Shown: piece after piece, positions 24,561 through 36,508 of the stretch
How positions within the stretch are numbered: position 1 is the stretch's first letter
Layout of the letters: every line of letters begins with the position of its first letter
From: Scatophagus argus
Taxonomy: Eukaryota > Chordata > Actinopteri > Scatophagidae
Direction: 5' to 3'
Assembly: GCF_020382885.2 (NCBI RefSeq)
Contig: NC_058497.1
Coordinates: 16,298,330 to 16,362,329 of the forward strand
Length of the DNA stretch: 64,000 bases
Notes under the pieces: model-generated
The model's input: the letters and a program-made list of their open reading frames with translations, nothing else
What the model was told of the DNA's origin: nothing
Databases searched by the model: none
Program-made: the position numbers and the translations under genes

Positions 24561-27500
24561 TTAGTATCGATAGTAGGGACTCCGTGAGCGAGACCGCGAC
24601 CTCCTGATAACAAATAAATAAATAAATAATCAGTATCAAGGTGACAAATACCATTAAGCGACCGTGAAATTGTCTCTTTGTCTTAAAAACCTGATTACTG
24701 AACTTAAGGTTCAAAAAAGTGGCATTTTGTCTCTAAAATGAAATGAAATGAAATATAAAAGGCCCGCTGTGCTCCAGTACACATATTACAGACAGAAACA
24801 TGAGCATAACGAATCATTAATGACAAGGATTGAGTTTTTTTTTTAATTATTTTAAATTTAAATCTTCGAGACAACAGTGTTTTAAGGAAAAAGTTTTGGA
24901 TGTTTTCGAATAGCGTTTCTATTGCTGGTTTGCTTTTCTGTAACGTCAATGTTGTTTTAAAATATAACATAAAAATGCTTCTCTTTTTTGCAAGTCTTGA
25001 TTGAAATTTTCAGTCCTGCTAATCATCAACAATCTCCATACTGATAACTGACTGATAAACATGCTAGTTCCACTTCAGTTTTGCGGCAGCTGCAAAATCT
25101 TTGAAAACAGTTGAACTGGTATCAGTGGGATCAGTGGGCTGCTCTCTCACCTCTCTGCTGAGAGGCCTTTGGGCTCTTATGATTGACTGCTAACGGTGCC
25201 AAATGCATAATTTGTTATTTCAAAACATTTGGCTGCATCAGCCTCAAGGAACTTTGATCTCTTATCTCTCTGCTTTTCAGCACCACTTTGAAATTTGTTG
25301 GACTACCTTGATAAAGCGCGTAAACATTCTTTTTTTGTCACATTTTACTTAATGTATCATTGTTTGTCATGTATAACTGCTGAAATATTTGTGCCTAGTA
25401 TGTTGATTACTCCAAATACCAGGTGGCTAAAAAAAGCAAACATTTTTCAGTGTTGGCAACCAACAGTTGATGCTTGGCTGCCAACTACTTTTAAGTTTTA
25501 AGTTAGTATTGAGCACTGAAAAGGCCTTTCGAGATAGTGTGAACAAACCCCACTGTTCACTCTGCTTCATCGGAGCTGTGCACATTCTTGTGGCTTCTTG
25601 CATACCTTCTATATGAGCTGTGTTCTCGGCCTGAGGGACACAGAAAACAGAGCACATGATCAAAACAATAGCATGCCAGAGCATCTTAAAGTCTGTAAAT
25701 CTGTCAGAGCACAAATTGATGCCAGCAAATCAGACTGAGGCTTAACTAATTAAATATTTTGTTACTGCTAAGAGAACATTAACAGTGTGCAAACATAATT
25801 ACCACTTCTCTAAAAAAAAAAAAATTATTATTAGATTCATATGGCTGTTCATAAGCAAAAATAAAGTCTTACCATATTTGGAAGGCGAAGGCGAGTGGCT
25901 CTGTCGCCCGTACTGTCGTTCCCATTCATCCCTCTCCTTCTCGCGTCTCTCGCGCTCCCTAAACGCAGAGCCTCTGGGTCAGGAAAAACCGCAACATGCA
26001 AACAGCCAACAAAAAACCCCAAATACAAATACACACTTACTTCATGCGTATTTTGCGTGCCATAGCTCGCAGTTCTCCCTCTCGCTCCTATAAGACAAAT
26101 ACAAAGTGATTGCTGGAGATGCAGGATAACAGAGTATACACATATCTGCATGAAAACAAAAACCACACACACACACACACACACACACCTGTCGTTTGTG
26201 TTCTTGTTGCTGGATCTTCACTTGTGCTGCCTTTTTATCCGCCTTGGCTGCAGGGCAGAAAAAGCCACAGCAAATGACGGATGGGAAGAGTTGAATAAAC
26301 AAAGAAAAAGTTTTATGACCTTTGTAATTTCCATATTGTGACAAAATATAATAACAAAATACTAACAATATCTCAACATGTTCATGACTCAGAGGTGTGA
26401 GCTGTTGCTTCACTTGTGTATAAACCAAAAAGTTCAGTTGTTCAGATGTACTCACACTGCTTGTTGAGCGCCTTCTGCATTCGTAGCTTCAGACGCTCCT
26501 GTGGGGTCATCTTGAGCTGCAGGTGACACAGTTATGTTAGCACATCCTTTCAGAGCCTGACAAAAATGTGTGCGTGCGTGTGTGTGGTGAGAGATGAAAC
26601 CCACAGTGCTGTTACACAGTTTCTGTACTATTACCTTTATGTATAGTACTGGGTAGAGATAAAAAGGCAACAGATTCTGTTTGTTGAGTCAAGTTCACTG
26701 GGGTCTTAATGGCCGAACAGGGTGTGTGTGTGTGTGTGTGTGTGCGCTTGCGAGTGTGTGTGTACAGAGGCAAACTGCTGTTGTAGCTTGCAGCTGCAGT
26801 AAGACAGCTTTGAAGTAGGACAGGATCCAGTCACATGAATCTTTACACAATATACTGATATGAGCGAACACTGTCAGGGCGATAAAAGGGAGGAGGCTGG
26901 AAAAAGAAGAAGAAGGTCGGAAAGTGAGACAGAGACAAGTTCTGGTCCGGTGAGTTCAGAGAGTTTAGAAAGAGCCACTGGCATTTTGTCAGGGACACGC
27001 CCATCACTTGGCCGTTTAAACCTGGCCAGGCAAGAAAAACTACAGGTCACAGCACCGCAGGCATGTTTAACAGAGAAGCAGATAAAAACTTCCACTCTAT
27101 TCGTCTGTTTGAGTCTTTGCTTCTTTGTTGGGTAATGCAGAGAAAAGAGAAGCCGATGGTCCAGAATGTTAAGAGTATAACCACAAATAAATATGTTATA
27201 TAGTCCTTAAAGACACAGTGTGCATCTTGGGAAACACGTTACACTTTTGCAGAGTGAGATGAGAAGAAGCTATGTGGTTAGCTTTGCTAAGCATAAAGAC
27301 AGGAAACATTTAGTCTGGGTCTGTCCAAAGGTAACAAAACCACCTGTAAGCACCTCTAGACCTCATTAAGTAACACACCGGCTGTGGTTTGTTTAACTTA
27401 GAAACAGACAAGCAATAACTGTCATTTTTTTTGCATGTTTTTTTTCTTCTCTCACTGCTAGTCTAATAAACAGTAAACTTTTCAAATTTGGTGCCAAATT

Positions 27501-30500
27501 TCACTATTTTCCCAGTTTCACATAAAGTAGGTGGGAAAACAACTTTAGCAGTCTGGACTCAGTTGTTCAGTCTGGCCAAACTTTTTGCCGGTTGTTCAGG
27601 TAACAGCAACTGTCAATCAGGGTTCAAAGAAGATCTAGGTCACACTGAATGTGACCAACGAAAAGTGGGAGGGCCAATGGCTCCCGCCAGGTTCCTTCTG
27701 CTAAAAAAAGTGAGGTTGCTCTGGGCAAGCAGAAATCAACTTCAAGAGCAGAGACACCTGTGAGAATGTGTATGCCCTCCAGTGCTCACCAAGCAAAAGC
27801 TCTGCTGCACGCTGTGGCTGCTTTATGCAACTGCTGCTTCATTCCATACACGCAGGTGAAATTCTTTGCCTCTCCCTGCATTTGGTTTCTCACTTTCGGC
27901 CGCTTGCACAACTCTCAGTTGTTAATTTTGTGCACAAACAACTAACATGCGAGTGGCAGTTCATACTTGTGTGAGTGAAATATGACTTGCTCATGAGCAT
28001 GTGTTACTGCACTTACAAGGCATGACTCAATGAGCTTTAGAGGTGCCAGTAGTCAGATTGAGATACCTTTCCACAGAGCCAGGTAAGCTGTGGCCCGTCT
28101 GGAGTGCTTGTGCTAAGCTAAGCTAACCAACTGCTCCCTGGAGCTTCATATTTTGCATATAGTCTTGGGAGTGCTATCAATCTTCTTACTCTCAGTCCCT
28201 GCAAGACAGGAGACACCCCATAGCCACCTCTTGAATTTCAAGATTAAGAGCATGCTCTGCTGCCACAAACTGTCCAGGGCACACCCCTGTGTTTTTTTTT
28301 TTATCATTAATCAAACATCATCTGTCACTATTAAATGATCACTTGGCCAATACGGACTCAGAAGCTTCAAAAACACAAGAGTCAGGAGCCAAAAAAGTAA
28401 TCTTTTTCCTCGTAGGACCATTGACATGTGACAGTTCTGAGACTACAAACAGTAATAAAGACGCTCTCACACCCACATGTATATGCATACATGCATGCAC
28501 AATGAAGACTAAAAGCAATCAAGCAAGACAGCAATGACTCGACAGGGTGCCTAAACGTTCACTCCATTCAGAGTGAGCTCAGTCTGTCATTTATCAGTGA
28601 CAGTAAGTTCATGTTCTTCTCAGCAAAACACTAAAAATGTGAAAAATATTGTAATGGCAATTGCAGCTGAAGGGCTCTGACTGCAGTGCATGTCCACTTT
28701 GTGGGGAGGGGAAAGAAGACAAAAAAAAAACAAACAAAAAAAAAAAAAAAATCACATCATTTTATTTTCTGTGTGCAATGGCTTCTACATCCCAGTCTGG
28801 TGGACAACCATGTCAGCCTGTCAGGGATGAGGGAGGCGTAGGCTTTAGAAAGAAACCCAGCTAGATCAAATTCTTACTGACTTTGGCAGCTCCCGTCTCT
28901 TTACCGCCCGGAGTATCAGGCCTGGAGAGGAAAGGGGAAAAGACGATTAGCCATTTAACAAATTCCAAAAACCAGACTGATTCTTCATTTTGTCAAGGTA
29001 CGGCACTGAGCACAAGAAAATATACTCTTAAAGCTTAATAATGGTTTTTGGCCAAACAGTTATCGTTAGGTAAGCTGTTTTGTTGCATTGTACTTGTACA
29101 TGTGTAATGACAATAAAGTTGAATCTAATCTAATCTAATAAATGCACAAAATCTAAAGACTAAGAAAACGACAATAGCTTTACCCAACAAAAAAAGCAGT
29201 ATATTATATGCCTGAACAAGTAAAATTGTACTAAACTTACAAACACTGCTGTTAAGACCATCTTAGGCAACTTTCAGGAGTTCAAGATCGTTCTCTACAT
29301 CACCGACAGTGTTTCAGTGGAGATTTGTTTCTGCTAAGTTTTAACGTGGTCTTCTTACTTTCTTAGCTTGTCAGAGATGGTGGTGGTAGAGGGCGGGGCT
29401 CCTCTGTGAGCAGGGGAGGGACTGTGGTTAGCACGACTGGGTGACTGAGAGGGACGGCGACTGACGCTGTCTCCCCGTCGGTGGCCTCCGCTGCTCCGAC
29501 CCCCTCGCCTAGAACTGCCCCCTTGCCGTGAGCTGGATCGGGACCTGACAGAAAATGAAAAGACAGCTCCAGTCACTGCAATGTGTTGTACATCAGTAGC
29601 TGCCGGGAGACGTACAGGAGTCTTACCTGGTTCGTCTGCGTGCTGAGTACCGTCTCCTGTCCCGGTCCCTGTCCCTGTCTCTCTCCCTCTCTCGCTCTCT
29701 GTCTCGGTCGTTGGACCGTGATCGCGTCCGGTCACGTCTCCTCCAAGAAGCAGTCCCTCCGTTCCCTCCTCTAGCTCGAGAATAAGATCTGGAACGCCGC
29801 CTTGACCGCGATCGGGTTCGGGATCGCCGTCCATCCCTCCCTCCGCGTCCACGTCGGGCACGACGTGAACGGGAAGAAGAGCGAGAGGAGGATCGAGATG
29901 AGGAGCGTGAGGAAGAGGAAGGGGAACGACTTGAGGATGACCTTCGTCTCCTGGACAAAAAGAGACAAACAGTTTTAGTGATAACACCAAGCCAGCACCT
30001 AGCCTATCTTCAGAATACTTCTGCTTTGTTGTTTTTGAGAAACCTTATGGTCACATGGTTTGAATAGAGGTATAAATTAGAAAGAGATATTAAAAAATAA
30101 TGTATTTCCTACTCGTTGCATTTACATAACCATAAACTACCATATGTGTGTCAACATCTCACATTATCCTATCAAACAAATTTTGTCTATGCACACATGC
30201 AGAGAGGAAAAGGTGCTCTTTGCACTGACTTTGTGATCCACTTCACCTACCACAAAAATCAGTATTTCATCGTCAGTATTCTTTCTGCCTCAACAGCTGT
30301 GGTCATTTCAACAAGACAACAAACTGACTGTAAGAAGAAAACAACCAATGAAAAGCCAGGAAGACGGAAAGTTACCGACCGGGAGCCCCTGCTATGACCT
30401 GCAGGGTGCTGCATGTTGGAGGGGGCGTGGCCAGACTGAGAAGCGGCTGTTTGCGTGGCTGCTGCAGCTTCATCATCGCTGCCACCAAAGCTGGTGATGA

Positions 30501-33500
30501 AGGTGATCTTCTCTGGACCGGGAGAACGAGAGCGTGACCTCGACTCAGAGCTCGACTCCGACTCTGGCCTGAGAGAGATCAGAACAACATGAAAATAAAG
30601 CTCAAACATAGATTCAGACGCAACAAATGTGGACATTAAGAGGGGAAAGACAAAGCAGTCAACTGACCGTTTATATGGATCATATGTTGGGCTGTCTCTC
30701 CTGGCATAGCTGAAATAAAAAAGGATGAGGACATTCGTTAAATGTTTTGAGGCAAGTAGACCGTTAATATGGAAAAAAGGCTTTACTCTATACGTAAGAC
30801 GCAAATTTACCTTGGTGGGCTTATCTGTCTACCTTTTAGCCTCTTCTCTCTGAACTCTCTCCTTTGTCTGCGAGAACGACGGCCCTAAGATGATCAAACA
30901 CGTCACTTTGAAATATGCTTATACCAATCACATGGCACAAATTCCTCCATGGATGTTATCTTACAGAGTACATGGCCTTCTCTGCCTCCAGAGCCTTGGC
31001 ATGTTTGATGGCTTCCACTTCCTCTTTGTCCTTCCTCAACATCCTGATGAACAGGTATCATGTTAATAGTCTTAGTACAATAAACCCAATCATTACTTCA
31101 ACAGAGCAAAAGTCCAAGTCAGTTGGTTTTGGGGAGTAACATGCTGCAGACATTACCTGACAAAGTCTCCTTCAGCCATTCCATATGAGGTTGCCATTTT
31201 GTTTATGTCCAAAACCTGTTCCTGGTTCAGCTCATCTACATCAACCTCGACATCTGTACATAGACACAGAACCAACACAAACCAAGTTTTTAAAATAACA
31301 ACAGCTAGATATCAAAGCAATTTTTGTCCTTGTATTCACGTTTAACTAATATTTACATAGAAAGAGAGGATTTGTATTCTGTAATGAAAGTTGTTATAGA
31401 TTGGTGCACATTTCTGCTCAGCATTCTGTTTCTGAAATGCTTAACGGCACAGCGTTTTTTGTGCTTGTCTCTGAAACTTTAATTTTTCCTGATATGTAAA
31501 TCTCATTAGTGTCAAACCCCTTTACTCACCAATATCCGGGATGCCCTCATCTTCTTCAGATTCACTGTTCTCTGAATTGTCTTCATCTTTGTCTGACTGG
31601 GGGTCAGGCTCTGTCACAGTGCTGTCTTCATAGGTGTAACCAATGGTGGCCTTTTTTTCAGCCAGTCTGCACAATGGAAGTAATTATTTATAAACTCTCA
31701 GACAACTTAAATGTTGTTCTGCTGCACAGCGGGAATGAAATAACCGCTTTATTAACATTTCAAAGTCATACTTTTTCTTCTCTTCCTCATTTGGCTTCTG
31801 CAGGCCACCGTAGAGCTCATCCAGGTAGATCTGGTATAAACACTGCTCCTCGGAGACTATGAGAGGACAGCAGGGAGTTTAAGCACACAACGCAACTGCA
31901 AAATATACCCAGTGAGAGCAGGTGATCAGACTATTATGGTCACCTTAAAGATACATGTGCAGCACTATGTGCAATATGTGAAATGTATTAACAGCAGCTT
32001 GACAATTAGCACTCTCTCAGTATTTCTCACTGCTGATATTACTTCAGAGAGTCGAATGAAATTAAACTTTCTTGTGACAGCAAGTCGGCTATGAAGTTTG
32101 TGACACTCACTGTTGGCAAAATCATTCTGCACAAGGCCTCTGTAGCGCTCATAATTGCACTTCCTCTCCTCCATCTCTTGCTCTGGGGTGCTGTTTGAGA
32201 CAAAGAGAAGAAGGTCGTTTTTCACTTTTACCACTTGATCAAATTCTCAAATCTCACCCCTGAGTGTTTTCTTGTAACTCAGGCTGAAACATCAGTTCTT
32301 CTCATCTGCTTTCTACAGTCAAAGCAGTCTCGAAGATTAAACTGAATGTCCAGTTAAATTACTTTGTGACAGCTAACTTAACATCCAGAAGTAATCGGAA
32401 CAACCAGTGGTTTCAACCACCAGTGGTTTCAACCACCAGTAGTAATGCCCTGATGCAATTAGAGTAACAAGACAGTGAGGTGAAGTAAAGCTCATAAATT
32501 TTAAAACATTAAAGAAGTAGTTTTGCATATGATTTATGAGGAAGAAAGTTTTCAACAATTTTGTTAGTAGGGCTGGGTATCATTTATAAAATTATCATAC
32601 CAGCACCAATACCCTGTGATACTAAGTAATACTGATACCAATAGAGTACTTCATTTAATATCCATCATCTAAAACTTACGATGTGTTGAGCAGCGGTGGT
32701 GTGTAGGTGGGGATGTAGTCCAAGTGAGCTCTCACATCGAATCTGTCAATCGTGTTGTTTGCGTCTCCCTGCCATGGCATCCTTTTGACAGCAGAAGAGA
32801 AAATGTACAGTGTCATCAGTGGTCTCCCACAGCACCGTGCATCGTGTGTGTGTGTGTGTGTGTGATGATGTCTACTATACAGTATATACATTATATATAT
32901 ATATGTATGTGTGTGTGTGCACGTGTGTACGTGCATGCTTCCTCACATGTTGATGGGGCTCTCTGCAGCCAGGGCCACAGCAGGATCCAGATGGATCTTG
33001 TAGGCTCGGCCATGAACCTGGAGAAACTGAGCTGGATCTTTTTTCTGTCGGGACAAAATGAGAACCAGTCAAAATACAATGACTAAACTGACTTGTAACT
33101 AAAACAAAATAACTAACCAAATAGCGGATATTATATTGCACATCCCAGTAACTTCTCAATTTCATCTTCTACAGTACAATTTAGGCTACACGTATGGCGG
33201 TGGACTTGAGCTTAAAAATGTTGCTGCAAATCTGCTGACTGTGCTCATCTGTCATCTCAGGTCTAAATTAGGCTACAATCGCACAGTGAGAACAAAAAAA
33301 TCTGCTGACAGAAACAGAAACCTAACAACAGGGGAAAAGTCTCTGTGCATCAGTTAACTTAAAGCTCAAACTGGACCCTCAACAGACAGGACAACTGAGG
33401 TGGGACCTGGAAAGACGATGTCATAAAAATATCATCTTTAAAGTGAAAGGTAACAGCACTTGGTACGATAGGATCGAATTTGCTCTGGCTTGTAGCAGAT

Positions 33501-33662
33501 ATTTATTTGTGTTCATAATATCTATCTGAATACATTGTTCAGCTAAATGACAAAGTCTCTTACGATCTTCTCGTAGTACTCTCGCCGGCGCTCGCCTCGG
33601 CGCTTGTAATCTACCATCATGCCACGGAGCTTGCGCTCATGTTTGCGGGCCTCCTGCCACAT
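24561..33662 (-). CDS. clasrp: CLK4-associating serine/arginine-rich protein (CLASRP/SWAP2)
   Basis: Nuclear RS-domain splicing regulator of the suppressor-of-white-apricot type that binds CLK kinases. I could assemble 20 coding exons giving 650 residues (human about 674): 33564-33662, 32947-33044, 32680-32781, 32111-32190, 31772-31856, 31530-31666, 31157-31253, 30965-31043, 30811-30884, 30668-30709, 30380-30568, 29627-29950, 29359-29544, 28882-28921, 26456-26516, 26189-26247, 26041-26087, 25873-25958, 25606-25630, 24561-24603. Phases agree throughout. The start is MWQEARKHERKLRGMMVDYK, almost identical to human. The SWAP N-terminal region is at 33-160 (MPWQGDANNTIDRFDVRAHL, CNYERYRGLVQNDF). 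RS repeats run about 298-530. The basic/acidic coiled tail is 545-628 (LRMQKALNKQ, ADKKAAQ) and the end is RSRSRSPYYRY. Oddities are a 25-nt microexon, three tandem donors and one donor inside a (GT)n repeat. Confidence 0.96.
26164..26188 (-). repeat. clasrp: (GT)n microsatellite that forms a clasrp splice donor
   Basis: In transcript sense the exon 26189-26247 ends CGACAG and the intron begins GTGTGTGTGTGT, so the donor dinucleotide is the first unit of a 12-unit GT repeat. Confidence 0.85.
29050..29142 (+). mobile_element. short non-LTR-like 3' tail in a clasrp intron
   Basis: The segment ends ATGACAATAAAGTTGAATC followed by repeated TCTAA units. It is a familiar terminal sequence of dispersed teleost retroposons. 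Only the tail is present and no coding part is visible. Confidence 0.45.
32403..32440. repeat. short tandem repeat, 16-bp unit, 2.4 copies
   Basis: The unit ACCAGTGGTTTCAACC occurs twice in full and once in part. Each unit contains the palindrome GGTT-TC-AACC. It lies in the clasrp intron between exons 32111-32190 and 32680-32781. Confidence 0.85.
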
Positions 33663-33703
33663 GACGGCTCCGCTGGGGGTGGGGGCGCGGCGAGGCACGG
33701 CTG

Positions 33704-35473
33704 CTGTAGGGAGGAGGCAAACAGGGCAGAAACATGGCAGAGATGAGAAAGACAGAGCATGCAAAGAAATGTGAGGAACTGAAGGACAGACGTGCAAGAG
33801 GGGAAGGCATTGAGTGAAAGAGCCAAAAGACCGGTATACAAAAGACTGTATTTTTTTTTTACAAATATTTGAAGGGAACAAGCTGCACAGAGTGAGCTCC
33901 TCTGAGAGACTGCATAAGTTCTGTTTCCCACTTCATTTCATTGATTTTAGTACTTTAAACATAACTCCTCTTCTACTTACAGTCATTATTTCTCACTAAA
34001 ATTATAAACCATGTACCACAACAATACATCTGAGAGCACAGTGTCAAGACTCAGTTCTATATTTACTCAGGATACAGTCAGTCTTATTGAGTACATGGTT
34101 AATCTATGAATAAGAATGACTACTTTGATGATTTGATGATTTTACTAATAATATTATAATAATAATATTTTACTTTATTTACTACTTCGTTTTTGGTTTT
34201 TTTAATATGCAAAAGTAAGACTTACACATTAGATTTTTATTTTATATTTATTATAGTCCAGTGTAATTAACTTTAAACAAGATAAATATGCAATTTCCCT
34301 TTTGTCACAGACATGGCTTTGTATTTATCGTTATCAAAGAAGGCATTTAGGTTAATTTCACAAGTCTTTAGTTCGATCTATTTACAAAAATAGTTTTAGT
34401 CAATCAGTCTTAACTTTAAGCTGGCTGTAGTAAATACTACTTGCTGTCACAGAGAAAAGTGGCATTCAAGCCAACAAACTAAACAAAATAAAAAGCTGAT
34501 ACACTATGTAGACAAATGTATTGGGACACCTGACCATTACACAGACAGTGTCTAATGACATCACATTCTAAATACACAGACAGCTTTGTGGCTATAACAG
34601 CTTCCGCTCATCTCAGAGGGCTTTTCACGAGATTTTGAAGTGTTCATTTCTCCCAAAAGGTGTTGGATGAGGTTGAGGTCAGGACTCTGTGTGGGACAGT
34701 CAAATTCCACACTAAACTCATTCAACCATGTCTTTATGGACTTTGCTTCATGCACTGGGACACAACTATGCTGGAAGAGAAAATGGCTTTCCCCTCATCT
34801 TTTGTCTTTAAGTTAGAAGAATAGTATTATCCAACATGTCCAGCTATTCTGAAATATCAAGATTTCCCTTCACTGGAAATTACTTCCAACACTGCGGGAA
34901 CGTTAGTAACGTTCACGAAGACTTTGCGAATGTAAGATTTTCAAATTAATTATTCTAATTGTAAAGTTGCCTACTCTATTCTACAAAATGACACAACCAT
35001 GTTTTTGTGAGCTCTGGTGCCAAGTTCAACTATTTAATCGCAGGCATTATTCGTGTTTGTTTAGTACATTGGCGTCATATTAGCAGCTAAACCGACTGGA
35101 GCCAAAGGACTAATCTAGCTAACTATCTAACATTATCGTTGTCTAGCTCATCACACGACAGCTCTGTTTATTTATTGTATCCTTTTAATTCCGTCATGCA
35201 CACATTCTTTCTATTGAATTTAGACTAAACTGAATGTCAAAATCGCAATGTTTTCAAAGTTATCGGGTAGTTTGCTTGCTTACGCATGCAGCCCGGGCCT
35301 ATGCCGCTGTTAGCCAGTTGTTAGCATTACAGCGCGCATACATTAGCTTAGCTTACTTTAGCTAGTCTGCAAAGATGTTAGCAACGACCCGCGTATCGCA
35401 GCCTCCGTAACGTCAAGAAAACAGGAAATGCACTTGCAAAATATTTTATATTGTTTAAAATTTAAATATGTAC
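33704..35473 (-). other. clasrp: clasrp intron 1 (5' UTR intron)
   Basis: The exon carrying the start codon begins at 33703 after an acceptor reading CCTACAG, leaving 41 nt of 5' UTR before the ATG. The intron runs back to the donor at 35473 (CAG then GTACAT). It contains a Tc1-type transposon remnant and AT-rich DNA. No other exon is seen. Confidence 0.55.
34503..34790 (-). mobile_element. Tc1/mariner-type transposase remnant
   Basis: Minus-strand translation at 34561-34755 contains CPTQSPDLNLIQHLLGEM, a decayed form of the Tc1 transposase block (W)PAQSPDLNPIEHLW, which includes the third DDE-type acidic residue region. The left edge reads CACTATGTAGACAAATG then TATTGGGACACC, the terminal sequence of a widespread teleost family. 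It is a short fragment with one side missing. It sits in intron 1 of clasrp. Confidence 0.8.
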
Positions 35474-35600
35474 CTGTTTTGCTGACCGCCAACACACACT
35501 TGGGTTGTTTTCGGTCACCGAACACGGAGGAAACGGAGTGCTGTCACACACCTCCACCTCCTTCTTCTTCTGCTTCTTCTTCTTCTTCTCACCCCGTTGA
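35474..35600 (-). promoter_or_regulatory. clasrp: non-coding first exon and promoter of clasrp
   Basis: The region is CpG-richer than its surroundings and carries a good donor (AAAACAG then GTACAT) at its left edge. The right edge is uncertain. The transcript-sense strand has a GAA-rich tract (from the CTT repeats at about 35561-35588), typical of splicing enhancers. Housekeeping-type CpG promoters lacking TATA are usual for such genes. The right boundary and start site are inferred, not seen. Confidence 0.45.
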
Positions 35601-36352
35601 AACTGTCGGAGTTAATCTGTGCAGCACCGCGCTTTACCTGCGGGGGCGCTGCACACCTTTAGTGAGCATTATAGGTGGTGACCACACTCTGGTCGTAATG
35701 CTAAAGCTGCTGCTTCCAACTTTGCAGTCAAATGTAAATCTACTTTTGAAAAACAAGTTTTTATAGGTGACTTTGTAGGTATTTTTGAAATCAAATCATT
35801 AATTTTTTTTTTAATTAGTTGATATACTCTGCAACAAACAGACTGCAAACGACGGCCTATACCATACAGAACTCACCACTAATGCAATGATTACACTGAA
35901 TCAGAAAAGTGAGTCAGTGGTTTGAAAGTTTGTACTTGATGTAGCCACAAGATGTCGCTGTAAGACAGGAGACATGTCCCTAACTTTGAAGGAGACCACT
36001 ATTGGGATTATCCTAATTCAATTTAATGAACAGGGTTCCTTTCAAAATTCTGTTTTGTGAAGAAACACTCATTGTCTCAATGCAGAATAACTGAATTAAC
36101 ATGAACGATTCTTCCCTAACAGTCCTCTTTCATATGCCATAAACACTTGTAAATGTCGAAATTTTCATCCCCAATGAAAAGTCAATCATTCTTTGTGCTG
36201 TTACCCAGTGGGGAGCCGAGGATAGAGACCAGAAAGTTTCTTCTGTGTTAAAGAGGGACTAACAAAGTAGCCTCAGTGAGTCTAAAAAGAATGATCTCTG
36301 CATCAGTGTCCACACTTGGGTTACAACAGGTGTTTAGGAAACATGTTTAGAT

Positions 36353-36383
36353 ATATACTTTATTGATCCCAAGGGAAATTTAA
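36353..36383 (+). mobile_element. retroposon 3' tail (TTTATTGATCCC type)
   Basis: ATACTTTATTGATCCCAAGG, followed by GAAATTT, matches the conserved end found on many fish LINE-mobilised repeats. A related but more decayed copy is near 53283-53330. It lies about 54 bases beyond the 3' end of the tRNA gene. Confidence 0.5.
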
Positions 36384-36436
36384 GCATGAAAATTGCCTGA
36401 TTGTGGAGACTGCATCCTTAATTGGCATTTAAGAGC

Positions 36437-36508
36437 AGGTTCCACCGAGATTTGAACTCGGATCGCTGGATTCAGAGTCCAGAGTGCTAACCATTACACC
36501 ATGGAACC
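36437..36508 (-). tRNA. tRNA-Gln (anticodon CTG)
   Basis: A 72-base cloverleaf on the minus strand. The acceptor stem pairs perfectly (GGTTCCA with TGGAACC) and is followed by discriminator T. The anticodon stem CTGGA/TCCAG encloses the loop CTCTGAA with anticodon CTG (36473-36475). The T stem CCGAG/CTCGG encloses TTCAAAT. There is no intron and no CCA is encoded. As I recall it, the sequence is essentially that of vertebrate tRNA-Gln-CTG. The first run of four T residues downstream in the transcript is about 45 bases away (36389-36392), which is further than usual for polymerase III termination. Confidence 0.96.

Noticed and set aside
29355..29990. A 211-residue open frame across two clasrp exons
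   Set aside because: Most of it is an out-of-frame shadow of the arginine/serine exon at 29627-29950 plus the intron; only its C-terminal end is the true frame of the next exon.
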